From contig JACKDW010000002.1 of assembly GCA_020633295.1 (NCBI GenBank), positions 1,178,001 through 1,242,000 of the forward strand: a stretch of DNA of 64,000 bases, written 5' to 3'. The notes under the pieces are model-generated. The model did no database searches. It was not told the DNA's origin and saw only the letters and a list, made by a program, of their open reading frames with translations. Shown here piece by piece: positions 24,297 to 35,165 of this stretch. The position numbers and the translations under genes are program-made. Source of the stretch: Myxococcales bacterium (GTDB lineage Bacteria > Myxococcota_A > Polyangia > Nannocystales > Nannocystaceae). The number at the start of each line of letters is the position of its first letter. The stretch's first letter is position 1.

Positions 24297-25124
24297 CTAC
24301 ACAGGGACGGCGAAGTCTCGCAGCGCCTGGTTGAGGCTGGTGCGGCGATCGGTGCTCTCCTTGCGCGTGCCGATGATCAGCGCGCACGCCAGCTCGTACT
24401 CGCCGGCGGGGAACTTTCTCCGGCGCGTGCCGGGGATCACGACGGCGCGCGTCGGGACGCGCCCGCGATGCGTCACGGGCTCCGGGCCCGTGACGTCGAT
24501 GATCGGCGTCGACGCCGTGAGCGTGACGTTGGCGCCGAGCACGACCTCGGGCTCGAGGTGCACGCCCTCGACGACGATGGCGCGCGAGCCGAGGAAGCAG
24601 CCGTCCTCGACGATGACGGGCGCGGCGCTCGGCGGCTCGAGGACCCCGCCGATGCCGACGCCCCCCGAGAGGTGCACGTGACGGCCGATCTGCGCACAGC
24701 TGCCCACGGTCGCCCATGTGTCCACCATCGTCCCACCGCCCACGCGCGCGCCGATGTTGACGTAGCTCGGCATCAGCACGGCGCCCGACTCGATGAAGCT
24801 GCCGTAGCGCGCGGCGGCGGGCGGCACGACGCGGACGCCCGCCTCGGCGAAGCCGCGCTTGAGCGGGATCTTGTCGTGGTACTCGAACGGCCCGAGCGTG
24901 TCCGTGCGCAGCTCCTGGATGCCGAAGTAGAGCAGAATGGCGCGCTTGACCCACGCGTGGACGATCCACGCGCCGTCGTCGCCGGGCTCCGCGACCCGCA
25001 GCGCGCCGCGGTCGAGCTGGGCGATGGTCTCGCGCACGGCGTCCGCGTAGGCTTCTTGGTTGAGCAGCGCGCGATCTTCGAAGGCGCGCTCGATGCTGGG
25101 CTGAAGCTCGGAGGCGAGGCTCAT
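24297..25124 (-). CDS. dapD: Tetrahydrodipicolinate N-succinyltransferase
   Basis: 275 aa from ATG 25124 (MSLASELQPSIERAFEDR), which matches the normal DapD N-terminus; the frame is open about 100 codons further up but that part overlaps a divergent gene. Catalyses the succinyl-CoA-dependent step of the lysine/meso-diaminopimelate pathway. Seen: the helical N-terminal domain, then left-handed beta-helix repeats with SYVNIGARVGGGTMVDTWAT and GGVGIGGVLEPP, characteristic of DapD. The extra beta-helix residues near PIIDVTGPEP and RAVVIPGT are also typical. It stands alone here without other dap genes. Confidence 0.95.
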   Translation of the reverse strand: MSLASELQPSIERAFEDRALLNQEAYADAVRETIAQLDRGALRVAEPGDDGAWIVHAWVKRAILLYFGIQELRTDTLGPFEYHDKIPLKRGFAEAGVRVVPPAAARYGSFIESGAVLMPSYVNIGARVGGGTMVDTWATVGSCAQIGRHVHLSGGVGIGGVLEPPSAAPVIVEDGCFLGSRAIVVEGVHLEPEVVLGANVTLTASTPIIDVTGPEPVTHRGRVPTRAVVIPGTRRRKFPAGEYELACALIIGTRKESTDRRTSLNQALRDFAVPV

Positions 25125-25248
25125 GGTGCCCGGCATCGCACGCCTTCGCCCGCGGGCGCAAGTGTGCGCGCGGGCGTCTGCGCACATCGGCCCGCGTCCG
25201 TCTCGGTATACTGAGGCACCTGCCGGTGTGCGCAGGCGGAGGATGTTG

Positions 25249-25767
25249 ATGTCGAGGATCCTGATGCCAAGCGTTCGGCGTGCGCGCCGTGTCGTGATCG
25301 CGGCGGCGGCGACCTGCGCTCTCTCGCTCGCCGCGCTCTCATCCACCGTCGCGCGCGCGGAGGAGCCGGCTGCGGCGGGCTCCTCCGAGACGTCGCCGGC
25401 CGCCTCGGACCTCGCGACGATCACGTCGAAGTACTCCGAGGGCGAGCCGAAGAAGATGCTGAAGCGCCCGCGTCACCGCGAGGCGGGCGCTCCGCCGCCC
25501 CGGCTCCTGCGCGACGGCTGCTTCTCGGACCCGTCGAAGTGCAAGTGCACGGCGAAGGAGCAGGAGAAGATCGACATCTGTCAGCCGATCATCGGCTACT
25601 TCTGCCCCGAGAGCACGCTCAACCTCATGGCGTCGATGTGCGTCTCGCTGTTCGGGGGCGTCACGGCGTGCCGCTGCGCGACCCAGGGCGAGCTGCAGAC
25701 GCACGTCGACTCCGAGGCGAAGAAGAGCAAGAAGTCGTCGAAGAAGAAGTCGTCGAAGAAGAAGTAG
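25249..25767 (+). CDS. Secreted Cys-rich protein with Lys/Ser tail, unknown function
   Basis: 172 aa from ATG 25249; GGAGG ends 6 bp upstream, which favours it over ATG 25243. A signal peptide (about 1-38, ending VARAEE) precedes a low-complexity stretch. A central domain has eight Cys (GCFSDPSKCKCTAKEQ, DICQPIIGYFC, MCVSLFGGVTACRC), which probably form disulfides. The C-terminus is a run of Lys and Ser ending KKSSKKK. The layout suggests an exported protein that binds polyanions such as nucleic acid or LPS; this is inference. A TATACT element at 25207-25212 may be its -10 box. Confidence 0.75.
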   Translation: MSRILMPSVRRARRVVIAAAATCALSLAALSSTVARAEEPAAAGSSETSPAASDLATITSKYSEGEPKKMLKRPRHREAGAPPPRLLRDGCFSDPSKCKCTAKEQEKIDICQPIIGYFCPESTLNLMASMCVSLFGGVTACRCATQGELQTHVDSEAKKSKKSSKKKSSKKK

Positions 25768-25830
25768 GCCCGCGACGCTCGAGCGGCGCGCGGCGGTCGC
25801 TCCCGGTCGCGCGCGCCCGTCGAGACGCGC

Positions 25831-26823
<993 letters not shown>

Positions 26824-26827
26824 TCGA

Positions 26828-28510
<1,683 letters not shown>

Positions 28511-28707
28511 GGTGTCCTGCGTCCGTGCGTTGGTTGGGGCCGCTCCGGACGGCGCGACCGACGGCGGCCGGTGCCGAAGCCGCCGGAGGATAACAGCCGA
28601 TGGGCCCCTGCGTCGGCGCGAGCTGATGTTTAGTCACGTTCGGCGCGCGCCTCCGCGAGCGCTCGCCCGTGGCGCACCCGGGCTCGGGTCGATAAGGTGC
28701 GCGCACG

Positions 28708-30738
28708 ATGTCCACCACAACGCCTCCCGCTCGCTCCACGCCACCCGCCGCCAGCGCGAACGCGACCGAAGCGCCCGTGACCACGGGCGGCGCGAAGGAG
28801 CGAGACGCGTCCACGAAGCCCGACGAGCGAGCGCGCCGCGCGATCGAGCACTCGCTGCAGCGCTACGGGATCGATCGCTGGGGGCGTGAATTTCTCTCGG
28901 CCTCGCCCGAGGGGCACGTGCTGTTCAAGGCGCCGGGGTACCCCGCGGTCGACCTCCAGCGCTTGGTCGAGGCGCTCAGCACGCGAGGCATCAATACGCC
29001 GTTTGTCGTGCGCTTCCCGTCGATGATCGTGCAGCAGATCGAGCGTCTGCGGCGGGCCTTCGACTCCGCGTGCGAGGAGAACGCATACGCGGGCGGGCAC
29101 ATCGGGCTGTTCCCGCTCAAGGTCAACCAGCGGCGCTCCGTCGTCGACACGGTGGTCCGCGCGCGCGAGGCGAACCGCTACGGCCTCGAGGCCGGGAGCA
29201 AGCCGGAGCTGCTGCTGGCGATGGCGCAGCCGGTCGCGCCCAACAGCCCGCTCGTGTGCAACGGCTTCAAGGACCGCGAGTTCATCCGGATGGCGTTTCA
29301 CGCCGCGGAGCTCGGCCACCGCGTGATCCTCGTGATCGAGAGCATCCGCGAGGTCCGCCGCTACCTCGACGTGTACGCGGAGCACGACTGGCGCGCGTTC
29401 CCGGAGCTAGGCGTGCGCGCCAAGCTGTACAGCCGCGGCAGCGGGCGCTGGTCGAGCTCGGGCGGCGAGTCGTCGAAGTTCGGGCTGATGACCGACGAGA
29501 TCCTCGCGGTCGTGCGCGAGCTCGAGGACGCGAACCTCAGCAACATGCTCGTGCTGCTGCACTTCCACATCGGCTCGCAGATCACCCAGATCAAGCGCAT
29601 CAAGCAGGCGGTGCGCGAGGCGGCGCGCGTGTACGCGGCGCTGCAGCCCTACTGCCCCGCGCTGCGGCTGCTCGACCTCGGCGGCGGGATCGGGGTGGAC
29701 TACGACGGCAGCCGCACGTCGTACCCGTCCTCGGCCAACTACACGCTCGAGGAGTACGCGTCTCAGGTCGTGTTCGAGGTCAGCGAGGTGTGCGACGAGA
29801 CCGGCACGCCGGAGCCGACGATCTTGACGGAGAGCGGGCGCATCATCGTCGCGCAGCACGCGGTGACGATCGCGGAGCTGCGCGAGGTGCAGGGCGAGCT
29901 GCTGCCGATCCCGGAGCCGGACGACGACGACGACCACCGCTTGGTCCAGGAGCTGCGCTACACGCTGGAGCACATCACGGCCAAGAACGTCGAGGAGTAC
30001 TTCCATGACGCGATCGACTACCGCGACGAGTGCCTGCAGCTGTTCTCGATCGGCCACCTGAGCATCGAGGACCGCGCGAGCGCGGAGGGGCTGTTTCACC
30101 GGATCCGCAACCGCGTCCAGCAGATCACCGAGGGCATGTCGCGGCCGCCCGAGGAGATCACCGACTACCTCGGCCTGGCGCAGCGCAAGTACCTGGCGAA
30201 CTTCTCGATCTTCCAGTCGCTGCCGGACGTCTGGAGCATCTCGCAGGTGTTCCCCGCGGCGCCGCTCTCGCGCCACACGGAGCGCCCGACGGTCGCCGCG
30301 TCGCTGGTCGACATCACGTGTGACTCGGACGGCTGCGTCAGCACCTTCGCGCACCCCGACGAGAACCTGCCGGTGCTGCCGCTGCACCAGCCGCGCGGGC
30401 GCGCGGAGCCCTACTTCCTGGGGTTCTTCATGACCGGGGCGTACCAGGACAGCCTCGCGAACATGCACAACCTGTTCGGCGACTGCCACGAGGTCGTGCT
30501 GCGCGACCCGGACGACGATATCGTGCTGCCCGGCAGCGAGCGCGTCGAGCTGAGCGGGAACCTGCACTTTGAATTTCGTCTGGGCGCGACCTGCGAAGAT
30601 GTCCTCTCGGCCATGGACTTCGACGTCGACACCATGATCAAGTCGCTGCGCGACCGCCACCTCGGGCGCAAGACGACGCTGGGGCAGGCGTGGGCCATGG
30701 GCGTCCTGCAGTCGTATCCGTACCTCACGAACGAGTGA
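28708..30738 (+). CDS. speA: Biosynthetic arginine decarboxylase
   Basis: 676 aa, similar in size to E. coli SpeA (658). Converts arginine to agmatine, the first step to putrescine. Fold III PLP decarboxylase: the PLP Lys lies in GLFPLKVNQRRSVV (about residue 139), followed by LLLHFHIGSQ, RLLDLGGGIGVDYDG and the C-terminal beta-barrel (LTESGRIIVAQHA; SDGCVSTFAH). A Ser/Thr/Pro-rich N-terminal extension of about 40 residues is extra. Divergent from ettA-dhs. No agmatinase or agmatine deiminase is in the window. Confidence 0.95.
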   Translation: MSTTTPPARSTPPAASANATEAPVTTGGAKERDASTKPDERARRAIEHSLQRYGIDRWGREFLSASPEGHVLFKAPGYPAVDLQRLVEALSTRGINTPFVVRFPSMIVQQIERLRRAFDSACEENAYAGGHIGLFPLKVNQRRSVVDTVVRAREANRYGLEAGSKPELLLAMAQPVAPNSPLVCNGFKDREFIRMAFHAAELGHRVILVIESIREVRRYLDVYAEHDWRAFPELGVRAKLYSRGSGRWSSSGGESSKFGLMTDEILAVVRELEDANLSNMLVLLHFHIGSQITQIKRIKQAVREAARVYAALQPYCPALRLLDLGGGIGVDYDGSRTSYPSSANYTLEEYASQVVFEVSEVCDETGTPEPTILTESGRIIVAQHAVTIAELREVQGELLPIPEPDDDDDHRLVQELRYTLEHITAKNVEEYFHDAIDYRDECLQLFSIGHLSIEDRASAEGLFHRIRNRVQQITEGMSRPPEEITDYLGLAQRKYLANFSIFQSLPDVWSISQVFPAAPLSRHTERPTVAASLVDITCDSDGCVSTFAHPDENLPVLPLHQPRGRAEPYFLGFFMTGAYQDSLANMHNLFGDCHEVVLRDPDDDIVLPGSERVELSGNLHFEFRLGATCEDVLSAMDFDVDTMIKSLRDRHLGRKTTLGQAWAMGVLQSYPYLTNE

Positions 30739-30828
30739 GGCGTCGCGGCGCGTCGCGCCCGCGGCGCGCGCGAGCGGCGGCGGGCTCGCGTTCGAGCTCA
30801 CGCGTGGTTTGTGCGAGGATGATCCGCG

Positions 30829-31857
30829 TTGGCGGAGCGCAGTCACAACCCGCCGTGGGCGACCTTCGAGCGCGAGGCGCTGCTCGACCTGCGGATCTGC
30901 GACCTCGGGCTCACGCTCGCGGGGACGTGGATCGAGCCGATGATCGAGCGGGTGCGCGGCGAGCTGGCGGCCCGCGAGCTCGTGTTCCGACCGCGGTTCT
31001 GGCTGAGCGACGAGTGGTTCTCGCCGGCGGGGGTGCCGGGCGTCGGGATCCCGTTCTACCTCGCGCACCCGCGGCTCATGCGGCTCGAGCGGCACCAGAT
31101 GTTCGAGGTCGAGGGCGGGACGCGCGAGGGCTGCCTCAGGCTGCTGCGGCACGAGCTCGGGCACGCGGTCGACCACGCCTACCGCCTGAGCCGACGCAAG
31201 GACTGGCGCGACGTGTTCGGCTCGGCGTCGCTGCCGTACCCCGACGCCTATCGCCCGAACCCGGCGAGCAAGCGCTTCGTGCAGCACCTCGACGGCTGGT
31301 ACGCGCAGGCTCACCCCGACGAGGACTTCGCCGAGACCTTCGCGGTCTGGATGACGCCGCGCGCGCGCTGGCGCAAGCGCTATCGAGGGTGGCCGGCGCT
31401 GCGCAAGCTCGAGGCCGTCGAGCAGCTGATGCGCTCGGTCGCGGGCAAGCCGGCCCAGGTCCGCAGCCGCGCGCGCCCGTACTCGCTCTCGACGCTGCGC
31501 CTCACGCTGCGCACGTACTACAAGCGCAAGCGCGAGCACTACTGCCCGGGCTTCTCGACGGACTATGACCGCGACCTCCTGCGCCTGTTCGACGGCGATC
31601 CAACGAACCAGCGGCTGCCGACTGCGGCGGCGTTCCTGCGCAAGCACGGGCGCGGGATCCGTCACCAGGTCGCCTCGTGGACCGGCGGCTACGAGTTCAC
31701 GGTCGACCAGGTGCTCAAGGACATCACCGGGCGGTGCATGGAGCTCAAGCTGCGCGCGAGCGCGCCGGAGCGCCAGCTCAAGCTAGAATTCGCGATACTG
31801 CTGACGGTGCACAGCATGACCTATCTCTACCGGGGGCGCGAGTGGCACCCCGTGTGA
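30829..31857 (+). CDS. Putative zinc metallopeptidase
   Basis: 342 aa from TTG 30829 (GAGGA 9 bp upstream). The zinc signature is RHELGHAVDHAYRLSRR (HExxH plus a third His four residues on, about residues 106-114), with a downstream DEDFAETFAVWM segment (about 165) that matches the Glu-containing helix of putative zinc-binding metallopeptidases. No signal peptide or TM segment, so cytoplasmic. Its TGA overlaps the GTG of the following ATP-grasp gene, implying a functional pair. Substrate unknown. Confidence 0.82.
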   Translation: MAERSHNPPWATFEREALLDLRICDLGLTLAGTWIEPMIERVRGELAARELVFRPRFWLSDEWFSPAGVPGVGIPFYLAHPRLMRLERHQMFEVEGGTREGCLRLLRHELGHAVDHAYRLSRRKDWRDVFGSASLPYPDAYRPNPASKRFVQHLDGWYAQAHPDEDFAETFAVWMTPRARWRKRYRGWPALRKLEAVEQLMRSVAGKPAQVRSRARPYSLSTLRLTLRTYYKRKREHYCPGFSTDYDRDLLRLFDGDPTNQRLPTAAAFLRKHGRGIRHQVASWTGGYEFTVDQVLKDITGRCMELKLRASAPERQLKLEFAILLTVHSMTYLYRGREWHPV

Positions 31858-32867
31858 AGCGCCGGCGCGTGCTGCTGCTCGTGCACGAGCTGCTCGTGCC
31901 GCCGCAGGGGGCGGAGGAGCTCCCGGACGACGAGTACGACCTGATCAAGACCGAGCACCACGTGCTCGTCGACCTGCAGACGCTGGGTCACGAGGTCCGC
32001 GTCGTCGGCATCTCGGACTCGCTCGCGCCGCTGCGCGTCGCGCTGCAGGAGTTTCGACCCCACATCGTGTTCAACCTGCTCGAGGAGTTCGCGGATCAGC
32101 GGATCCACTCGCACGCGGTCGTCTCGTACCTCGAGCTGATGCGCGTGCCGTACACCGGCTGCAACCCGCGCGGCCTCGCGCTCGCGCAGGACAAGGCGAT
32201 CTCGAAGAAGATCCTGAGCTACCACCGGATCCCGACGCCGAGGTTTCAGGTCATGCCGCGCGGGCGCAAGCCCCGACGTCGACGCGGGCTCGAGTTCCCG
32301 CTGATCGTGAAGTCGCTGCTCGCGGACGCGTCCGAGGGGCTCTCGGAGGCGTCGGTGGTGCACAGCGACGACAAGCTGCTCTCGCGGGTCGAGTTCATCC
32401 ACCGCACGCTGGGCGACGCGCTCGTCGAGCAGTACATCCCGGGCCGCGAGCTGTACTGCGGCGTGATGGGCTATCGCCGCGTCGAGGCGCTGCCGGTGTG
32501 GGAGATGCGGATGACGGCGCTGCGCGCGGGCGCGCCCAACATCGCCACGCGCAGGATCAAGTGGGATCTCGAGTATCAAAAGCGCGTCGGCCTCGAGATC
32601 AGCCGCGCGCGGGAGATCGACCCGGCGCTCGAGGCTCGCGTGCAGCAGGTCAGCAAGCGGGTGTTCTCGCTGCTCAACATGACGGGCTGGGGGCGGATGG
32701 ACTTTCGCGTCACGGCGGACGGGCAGCTCTACGTGCTCGAGGCGAACCCCAACGGCGACATCGCGTACGGCGAGGAGTTCGCCAGCTCGGCGGAGGCGGC
32801 CGGCTACACGTACCCCGCGCTGCTGCAGCGCGTCATCAACATCGGGCTGCGCGCGGCCGGCAAGTGA
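31854..32867 (+). CDS. ATP-grasp ligase (D-Ala-D-Ala ligase-like)
   Basis: 337 aa from GTG 31854, which shares bases with the stop of the metallopeptidase gene (GTGA). N-terminal KRRRVLLLVHELLVPPQG and DEYDLIKTEHHVLVDL domain, then the ATP-grasp core: PLIVKSLLADASEGL (ATP-binding Lys), LVEQYIPGRELYCGVMG, and GWGRMDFRVTADGQLYVLEANPNGD with the metal-binding residues. Such enzymes form amide bonds through acyl phosphates. It lacks the typical D-Ala-D-Ala ligase context of mur or fts genes. With the peptidase it may make and trim a small peptide or conjugate; speculative. Confidence 0.85.
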   Translation: MKRRRVLLLVHELLVPPQGAEELPDDEYDLIKTEHHVLVDLQTLGHEVRVVGISDSLAPLRVALQEFRPHIVFNLLEEFADQRIHSHAVVSYLELMRVPYTGCNPRGLALAQDKAISKKILSYHRIPTPRFQVMPRGRKPRRRRGLEFPLIVKSLLADASEGLSEASVVHSDDKLLSRVEFIHRTLGDALVEQYIPGRELYCGVMGYRRVEALPVWEMRMTALRAGAPNIATRRIKWDLEYQKRVGLEISRAREIDPALEARVQQVSKRVFSLLNMTGWGRMDFRVTADGQLYVLEANPNGDIAYGEEFASSAEAAGYTYPALLQRVINIGLRAAGK

Positions 32868-32882
32868 GCGGCGCGTGTGAAG

Positions 32883-32931
32883 CATGTCCGTATGGACATG
32901 TTGTTTCGCGGCGGCTGTCACTACGGACATG
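32883..32931. promoter_or_regulatory. Palindromic operator plus half-site
   Basis: CATGTCC (32883-32889) and GGACATG (32894-32900) form a perfect 7-bp inverted repeat with a 4-bp centre. A second GGACATG (32925-32931) starts 31 bp after the first, about three helical turns. It lies just upstream of a promoter and ahead of a small HTH gene, so it is a candidate binding site for that or another dimeric regulator. Confidence 0.5.
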
Positions 32932-32948
32932 GGACGCGCGCGGCTGAC

Positions 32949-32978
32949 TTGACGCGCGCGGCGTCGTCGTGCTAGGGT
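32949..32978 (+). promoter_or_regulatory. Sigma-70-type promoter ahead of the HTH gene
   Basis: TTGACG (32949-32954), an 18-bp spacer and TAGGGT (32973-32978), 18 bp after the operator half-site. Transcription from it would give a leader of about 220 nt before the HTH start codon. Confidence 0.5.
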
Positions 32979-32984
32979 TCTTCA

Positions 32985-33207
32985 CGTCGCATTCAGCTCG
33001 TGCCGCGGTGGACGCCTCGCGCTCCGCTGTGAGCGCGTGTCGCGATCGCGGTTTCGTGATCGCGTGTCGACCCACACGAGAGCAGCGCGCGTCGCCCGAC
33101 GCTCGTCCCGCTCAGCGGCTCCTGGTCACTTGAGCGCTCTCGTGCCCGCCCCTGCGACGGCCCTCGGCCGTCGCGTCCGCGGTTCGCCCATTCGCCAACT
33201 CGTACGT
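32985..33207 (+). other. Structured leader with three hairpins
   Basis: Three stems can be drawn: GCGCTC/GAGCGC (33019-33024 with 33031-33036), CGCGATC/GATCGCG (33041-33047 with 33058-33064) and a 9-bp stem with a 3-nt loop, GCGACGGCC/GGCCGTCGC (33154-33162 with 33166-33174). No convincing open frame occupies the leader. It could act in attenuation or RNA stability. Confidence 0.35.
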
Positions 33208-33471
33208 ATGAGACAGTCCCACGGCAGCTCGCTCCGTCACGGATCACGGCGACTCTCGCTCTCGATCCGCGCGGTGGCCGACGCGCTGGGCTGCTCTCCG
33301 AGGTGTGTCTGCACGCTGATCGAGGACGGCGAGCTCCGGGCGCTGCGGTGGGGCGGACATCGCCGCGTCTCCGCGCTCGAGCTCGAGCGCTACGTCGCGG
33401 CGCGCGCTGGCTCCGGGACGAAGGTCCGGCGGAGCGAGACGGGGAACGACGAGCGCGCGCGCACGTCGTAA
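33208..33471 (+). CDS. Small excisionase-like helix-turn-helix DNA-binding protein
   Basis: 87 aa from ATG 33208; the open frame upstream is Arg-rich and not protein-like. Residues about 18-62 form the MerR/excisionase-type winged helix: SIRAVADALGCSPRCVCTLI, EDGELRALRWGGHRRVSALE, LERYV. Such proteins bind DNA as regulators or as accessory factors for integrases; no integrase is present, so a regulatory role is more likely. The nearby palindrome is a possible target. Confidence 0.75.
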   Translation: MRQSHGSSLRHGSRRLSLSIRAVADALGCSPRCVCTLIEDGELRALRWGGHRRVSALELERYVAARAGSGTKVRRSETGNDERARTS

Positions 33472-33549
33472 GGCGGCCGCGTCGAGCGAGCGACACCTTC
33501 AGGCAATCATCTCGCGGGCGACGCTCGCGAGCGCAGGTGAGTCGAGTCC

Positions 33550-33786
33550 ATGCAGAGCATCAATCAGGAGACCCAGTACACGTACCTTCGCTTCAAGCTG
33601 CTGACCAAGGGCCTCGAGGACGAGTGTCGCGTTCGTCTCGAGCTGCTCGGGATCGAGTGCGTACAGGAGGGCGGCGCGCATGAGGCCTACGGGATCATCG
33701 ACGCGTCGACCCCGTTGATCGAGTTCGCGGCGAGCGATCCCGACGTCGAGGACGTCCAGATCGGCGCGCCCCCCGTGGGCTTCTAG
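33550..33786 (+). CDS. Small hypothetical protein
   Basis: 78 aa, MQSINQETQYTYLRFKLLTK start. The length and alternating charged/hydrophobic pattern (LEDECRVRLELLGIECVQEGG, YGIIDASTPLIEFAASDPDVED) suggest a small alpha/beta fold. Codon use and the lack of low complexity support a real gene. No family recognised. It follows the HTH gene by 78 bp on the same strand. Confidence 0.6.
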   Translation: MQSINQETQYTYLRFKLLTKGLEDECRVRLELLGIECVQEGGAHEAYGIIDASTPLIEFAASDPDVEDVQIGAPPVGF

Positions 33787-33871
33787 CGGGCTCGCGGGGC
33801 GATCCGGCGCGTGGCGGTTATCCGTCGCGGGGCTCGTGGGTCGCGCTCGCCGGCGCGTCGCGCCGGCTACC

Positions 33872-33911
33872 TTCGTTATTCGCGATTCGTTATTCGCAAT
33901 TCGTTATTCGC
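33872..33911. repeat. Three tandem copies of a 14-bp unit
   Basis: TTCGTTATTCGC occurs at 33872-33883, 33886-33897 and 33900-33911, each pair separated by 2 bp, giving an exact 14-bp period. The segment is markedly AT-richer than its surroundings and lies 117 bp before the start of the pentapeptide-repeat operon. Confidence 0.9.
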
Positions 33912-34028
33912 TGGTCGAGCATCGAGCCGCGCGTCGCCGCGTTCTTGGCGAGCGCGGCGAGCGATCCGTCGCGCGCGCCGTGGCGGGCCCAGCGTCCGTG
34001 AACCTTCGACACAGGAGAGGTGGAGAGA

Positions 34029-35165
34029 GTGAGCACGAAGAGCTCCAGGAGTAAGAGCAAGAAGACGAGCCGCAAGGCGTCCGCGAGGTCGCTCGCGGCG
34101 CTGCGAGGGGAGCGGCCCGCGGAGGACTGGGCCGAGCTGCGCGCCGGGAAGTCAGACCCCGTGCTGCGCGAGGCGGAGCTGCGCGGGCTGAACCTGCGCG
34201 GCGTCGACTTCTCCAACATCGTGCTGACGCGCGCGGATCTCTCGGGCGCGGACCTCACCGGCGCGAACCTGGCGGGCGCGGACCTGCGCAACGCGAGGCT
34301 CGCGGGCGCGAACCTGACGGGCGCGAAGATCACGGACGCTCGCATCCAGGGCGCGGACTTCAGCGGCTGCGACCTGACGAAGGCGGACTTCAGCGGAGCC
34401 GACGGGCGACCGCGGACGCTCGTGGACCCCGCGGCCTGTGAGCCGACGGGGACGTCGTTCGTCGGCGCGCGCGCCGACGGTGCGCGCTTCGTCAAGGCGG
34501 AGCTGAGCGGCTGCAACTTCACGCGCTTCGAGGCGGAGGGCGCTCGCTTTGATCGCGCGCGGCTGGTCCGCGCGGGCTTCGCCGAGGCCCAGCTCTCGCG
34601 GGTGAGCCTCGCGCACAGCAAGCTCGACGGCGTGTGCCTGCGGCGGGCGCGGTTCGAAGATGTCGACATGCGCGGCGTCGAGGCGGTGCGCGCCGAGGTC
34701 GAGGGCGCGACGCTCGAGCGCTGCGATCTGTCGGCGGCCGTGATCGCGCGCTCGCAGCTCCGCGACTGCGCGTTGATCGAGTGCCAGCTCGTCGGCGCGG
34801 ACCTGCTGGGGGTGATGTTCACGGGCTGCGTGCTGCGCGGCTCCAACTTCGCGCGCGCCCAGTTGCAGAAGTCGTACCTCTCCGAGGATCTGCGGGACGC
34901 GAGCTTCGCCGGCGCGAACCTGCGGGGCGCGTTGATCCCGAAGGCCGATCTGCGGGGCGTGTGCTTCGCCGGCGCGGACCTGCGGGACGCGGACCTGAGC
35001 CGGTGCTCGCTGGACCGCGCGGACATGCACGACGCCGACCTGCGCAACACGGGCCTGCAGCTGACGACGCTGCGCGGCGTGAGGTTCGAAGGCGTGACGC
35101 ACGGGCCGCGCACGCAGTGGCCGAGTCAGTTCGACCCGTCGACGCTGTACTCGGCGAGCGCGTGA
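34029..35165 (+). CDS. Pentapeptide-repeat protein
   Basis: 378 aa from GTG 34029; GAGAGG sits 8 bp upstream, whereas the in-frame GTG at 34020 overlaps that site. A basic Lys/Ser-rich N-terminus (about 25 aa) precedes two blocks of A(D/N)LxX repeats: about 50-115 (RADLSGADLTGANLAGADL) and about 280-350 (ASFAGANLRGALIPKADLRG), with a more divergent but still five-residue-periodic middle. The fold is a right-handed quadrilateral beta-helix. Some members mimic DNA and protect gyrase (Qnr, MfpA); role here unknown. First gene of a three-gene overlapped operon. Confidence 0.88.
   Translation: MSTKSSRSKSKKTSRKASARSLAALRGERPAEDWAELRAGKSDPVLREAELRGLNLRGVDFSNIVLTRADLSGADLTGANLAGADLRNARLAGANLTGAKITDARIQGADFSGCDLTKADFSGADGRPRTLVDPAACEPTGTSFVGARADGARFVKAELSGCNFTRFEAEGARFDRARLVRAGFAEAQLSRVSLAHSKLDGVCLRRARFEDVDMRGVEAVRAEVEGATLERCDLSAAVIARSQLRDCALIECQLVGADLLGVMFTGCVLRGSNFARAQLQKSYLSEDLRDASFAGANLRGALIPKADLRGVCFAGADLRDADLSRCSLDRADMHDADLRNTGLQLTTLRGVRFEGVTHGPRTQWPSQFDPSTLYSASA

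Noticed and set aside
33037..33207. Upstream extension of the HTH gene to an ATG at 33037
   Set aside because: The extra 57 residues are Arg/Ser/Ala-rich and overlap hairpins; the recognisable domain starts after ATG 33208.
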